Positions 5,332 through 6,614 of a stretch of 6,614 bases of DNA are shown here, piece after piece (the stretch's first letter is position 1; each line of letters begins with the position of its first letter). The notes under the pieces were generated by a model that was given only the letters and a program-made list of their open reading frames with translations, ran no database searches and was not told the DNA's origin. Where the stretch lies: NCBI GenBank assembly GCA_913042065.1, contig CAJWKB010000041.1:1-6614 (forward strand), given 5' to 3'. The translations under genes were made by a program, and so were the position numbers. This stretch comes from an uncultured Alphaproteobacteria bacterium (GTDB lineage Bacteria > Pseudomonadota > Alphaproteobacteria > Puniceispirillales > Puniceispirillaceae).

Positions 5332-6549
5332 ATGTCTGTCGATCAAATGATTCACGTAACACGCTGGCACAATGGCGAGAAAACCTTCTCCCCTTTTTCC
5401 GATGCAGAGATGACCCGCCGCAGCAGCGCAATGCAGGCGCTGATGGCGGAAAATGAAATCGATGCCTGTCTGTTCACCTCCTATCATAATGTCTGTTACT
5501 TCTCCGGCTTTGTGTACTGCAAGTTCGGCCGTCGCTATGGCGCGGTGCTGAATGGTGATGGCGTGACCACGATCTCGGCCGCGATTGATGGTGGCCAGCC
5601 ATGGCGGCGATCGGTCGGCGACAATGTTACCTATACGGACTGGCGGCGCGACAGCTATTTCACCGCGCTCAAAGATCTACTGAAGGGCGTTAGACGGCTT
5701 GGCGTCGAGTTTGACGAGGTCAATCTTGACCTGAAAACGCTGCTCGAGGAGCATTTTCCGGATATTGAGCTGGTTGACTGTGCGGCGACGGCGATGCGCC
5801 TGCGCACCATCAAGAGCGCCGAGGAGCACAAGCTGATCCGCAAGGGCGCGGATATCTGTGCGGTTGGCGGGCGCGCCGTCATGGCCGCGGTCAGGGCGGG
5901 CGTTCCCGAACATGAGGTAGCCATCGCCTCGACCAACGCCATGGTCCGCGAGATTGCCAGCTCCTTTCCCTTTGTCGAGCTGATGGACAGCTGGACCTGG
6001 TTTCAGTCCGGGATCAACACAGATGGCGCGCACAATCCGGTGACCAACAAGCTGATCGAGGAGGGCGATATTCTCTCGCTCAACACCTTTCCGATGATTT
6101 TCGGCTATTACACCGCACTTGAGCGCACGCTGTTCTGCGGTTCGGCCTCAAACGCCCATAATGACCTGTGGCAGAAAAACTGTGCTGTACATGTCAGGGG
6201 CATGGAGCTACTGAAGCCGGGCTCCGTCTGCGGCGAGGTGGCAACCGAGCTGAATGAGATGTACCGCGAATGGGACCTGCTGAAATACCGTTCTTTCGGC
6301 TACGGCCATTCCTTTGGAGTTCTGTGCCATTACTACGGCCGCGAGGCGTCGGTCGAGCTGCGCGAGGACATCACCACCGTTTTAGAGCCGGGCATGGTTG
6401 TCTCGATGGAGCCGATGATCATGATCCCCGATGGCGAGCCGGGAGCCGGGGGCTATCGCGAGCATGACATTCTGATCATCACCGAGGATGGGGTGGAAAA
6501 CATCACCAACTTCCCCTTCGGCACCGATGAGATGATCGTGGGGCGGTAA
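5332..6549 (+). CDS. Creatinase (creatine amidinohydrolase, EC 3.5.3.3)
   Basis: This cytosolic enzyme hydrolyses creatine to sarcosine and urea. From ATG 5332 it has 405 residues, near the 403 of Pseudomonas putida creatinase, which I recall well enough to compare. Shared stretches include FTSYHNV (48-54), DGGQPWRR (86-93), WTWFQSGINTDGAHNP (221-236), GYYTALERTLF (258-268), FGYGHSFG (322-329) and the C-terminal VVSMEPMIM (356-364). Residues matching the catalytic and substrate-binding set of the Pseudomonas enzyme are present: H234 (catalytic His232), F65 and R67 (Phe62, Arg64), E264 (Glu262), R337 (Arg335), E360 (Glu358) and H378 (His376). The fold is the M24 'pita-bread' fold, but the metal ligands of aminopeptidase P and prolidase are not all kept, as expected for this metal-free hydrolase. 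Residues 1-150 form the N-terminal domain and the remainder the catalytic domain. The gene is divergent from the importer and visibly richer in GC than it. Confidence 0.94.
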   Translation: MSVDQMIHVTRWHNGEKTFSPFSDAEMTRRSSAMQALMAENEIDACLFTSYHNVCYFSGFVYCKFGRRYGAVLNGDGVTTISAAIDGGQPWRRSVGDNVTYTDWRRDSYFTALKDLLKGVRRLGVEFDEVNLDLKTLLEEHFPDIELVDCAATAMRLRTIKSAEEHKLIRKGADICAVGGRAVMAAVRAGVPEHEVAIASTNAMVREIASSFPFVELMDSWTWFQSGINTDGAHNPVTNKLIEEGDILSLNTFPMIFGYYTALERTLFCGSASNAHNDLWQKNCAVHVRGMELLKPGSVCGEVATELNEMYREWDLLKYRSFGYGHSFGVLCHYYGREASVELREDITTVLEPGMVVSMEPMIMIPDGEPGAGGYREHDILIITEDGVENITNFPFGTDEMIVGR

Positions 6550-6614
6550 CACACTGCTAGATAGACGGCAAAACAGGAATGCGATCGATCAGACAGCCCG
6601 GCCACTGATTACAC
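6550..6614. other. Non-coding tail after creatinase
   Basis: These 65 nt up to the window edge contain no gene start with a ribosome site and no stem-loop with a T-run. Only the short palindrome GATCGATC is notable. The creatinase transcript may continue to genes beyond the window. Confidence 0.4.

Noticed and set aside
5677..6033. Minus-strand open frames of 95 and 118 residues inside creatinase
   Set aside because: They are antisense to highly conserved creatinase sequence, a common by-product of GC-rich coding DNA.
5332..6549. Aminopeptidase P/prolidase or DMSP lyase DddP, which share the M24 fold
   Set aside because: The long creatinase-specific stretches and the matched creatine-binding residues fit creatinase far better, and the metal-ligand set of the peptidases is incomplete.

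Overview
The window holds a compact nutrient-uptake and catabolism locus: a leftward (minus-strand) four-gene ABC importer of the spermidine/putrescine (PotABCD-like) class, and a divergent rightward (plus-strand) gene for creatinase (creatine amidinohydrolase). The permease type (a PotB-like subunit with a long insert after its first membrane helix), the PotD-like binding protein and roughly 50% GC fit an alphaproteobacterium, perhaps a marine one. The sequence alone does not fix genus or order.

Layout, left to right. Positions 1-382 (minus) hold the start of an unrecognised, AT-rich gene (about 39% GC by hand count) that runs off the left edge. Positions 383-513 are non-coding, with no convincing terminator. 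Then, in reverse order of transcription, come inner-membrane permease 2 (514-1428), permease 1 (1432-2685), a 127-nt spacer with two strong inverted repeats, the periplasmic binding protein (2813-3904), a 117-nt spacer with a hairpin and a palindrome, and the ATPase (4022-5119). A control region of about 212 nt (5120-5331) separates the ATPase from creatinase (5332-6549). The last 65 nt hold nothing recognisable.

How it fits together. The binding protein would capture a cationic or zwitterionic nitrogen compound in the periplasm, the two permeases with the ATPase dimer would import it, and creatinase would hydrolyse creatine to sarcosine and urea. The divergent pairing suggests that the importer carries creatine or a close relative such as creatinine or another guanidino compound, rather than polyamines. 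This is an inference from gene order. No creatininase, sarcosine oxidase/dehydrogenase, urease or transcriptional regulator lies within the window.

The less ordinary observations are the partial AT-rich gene at the left edge, the tandem stem-loops on either side of the binding-protein gene, palindromes in the shared control region, and acidic substitutions at positions that line the PotD ligand pocket.
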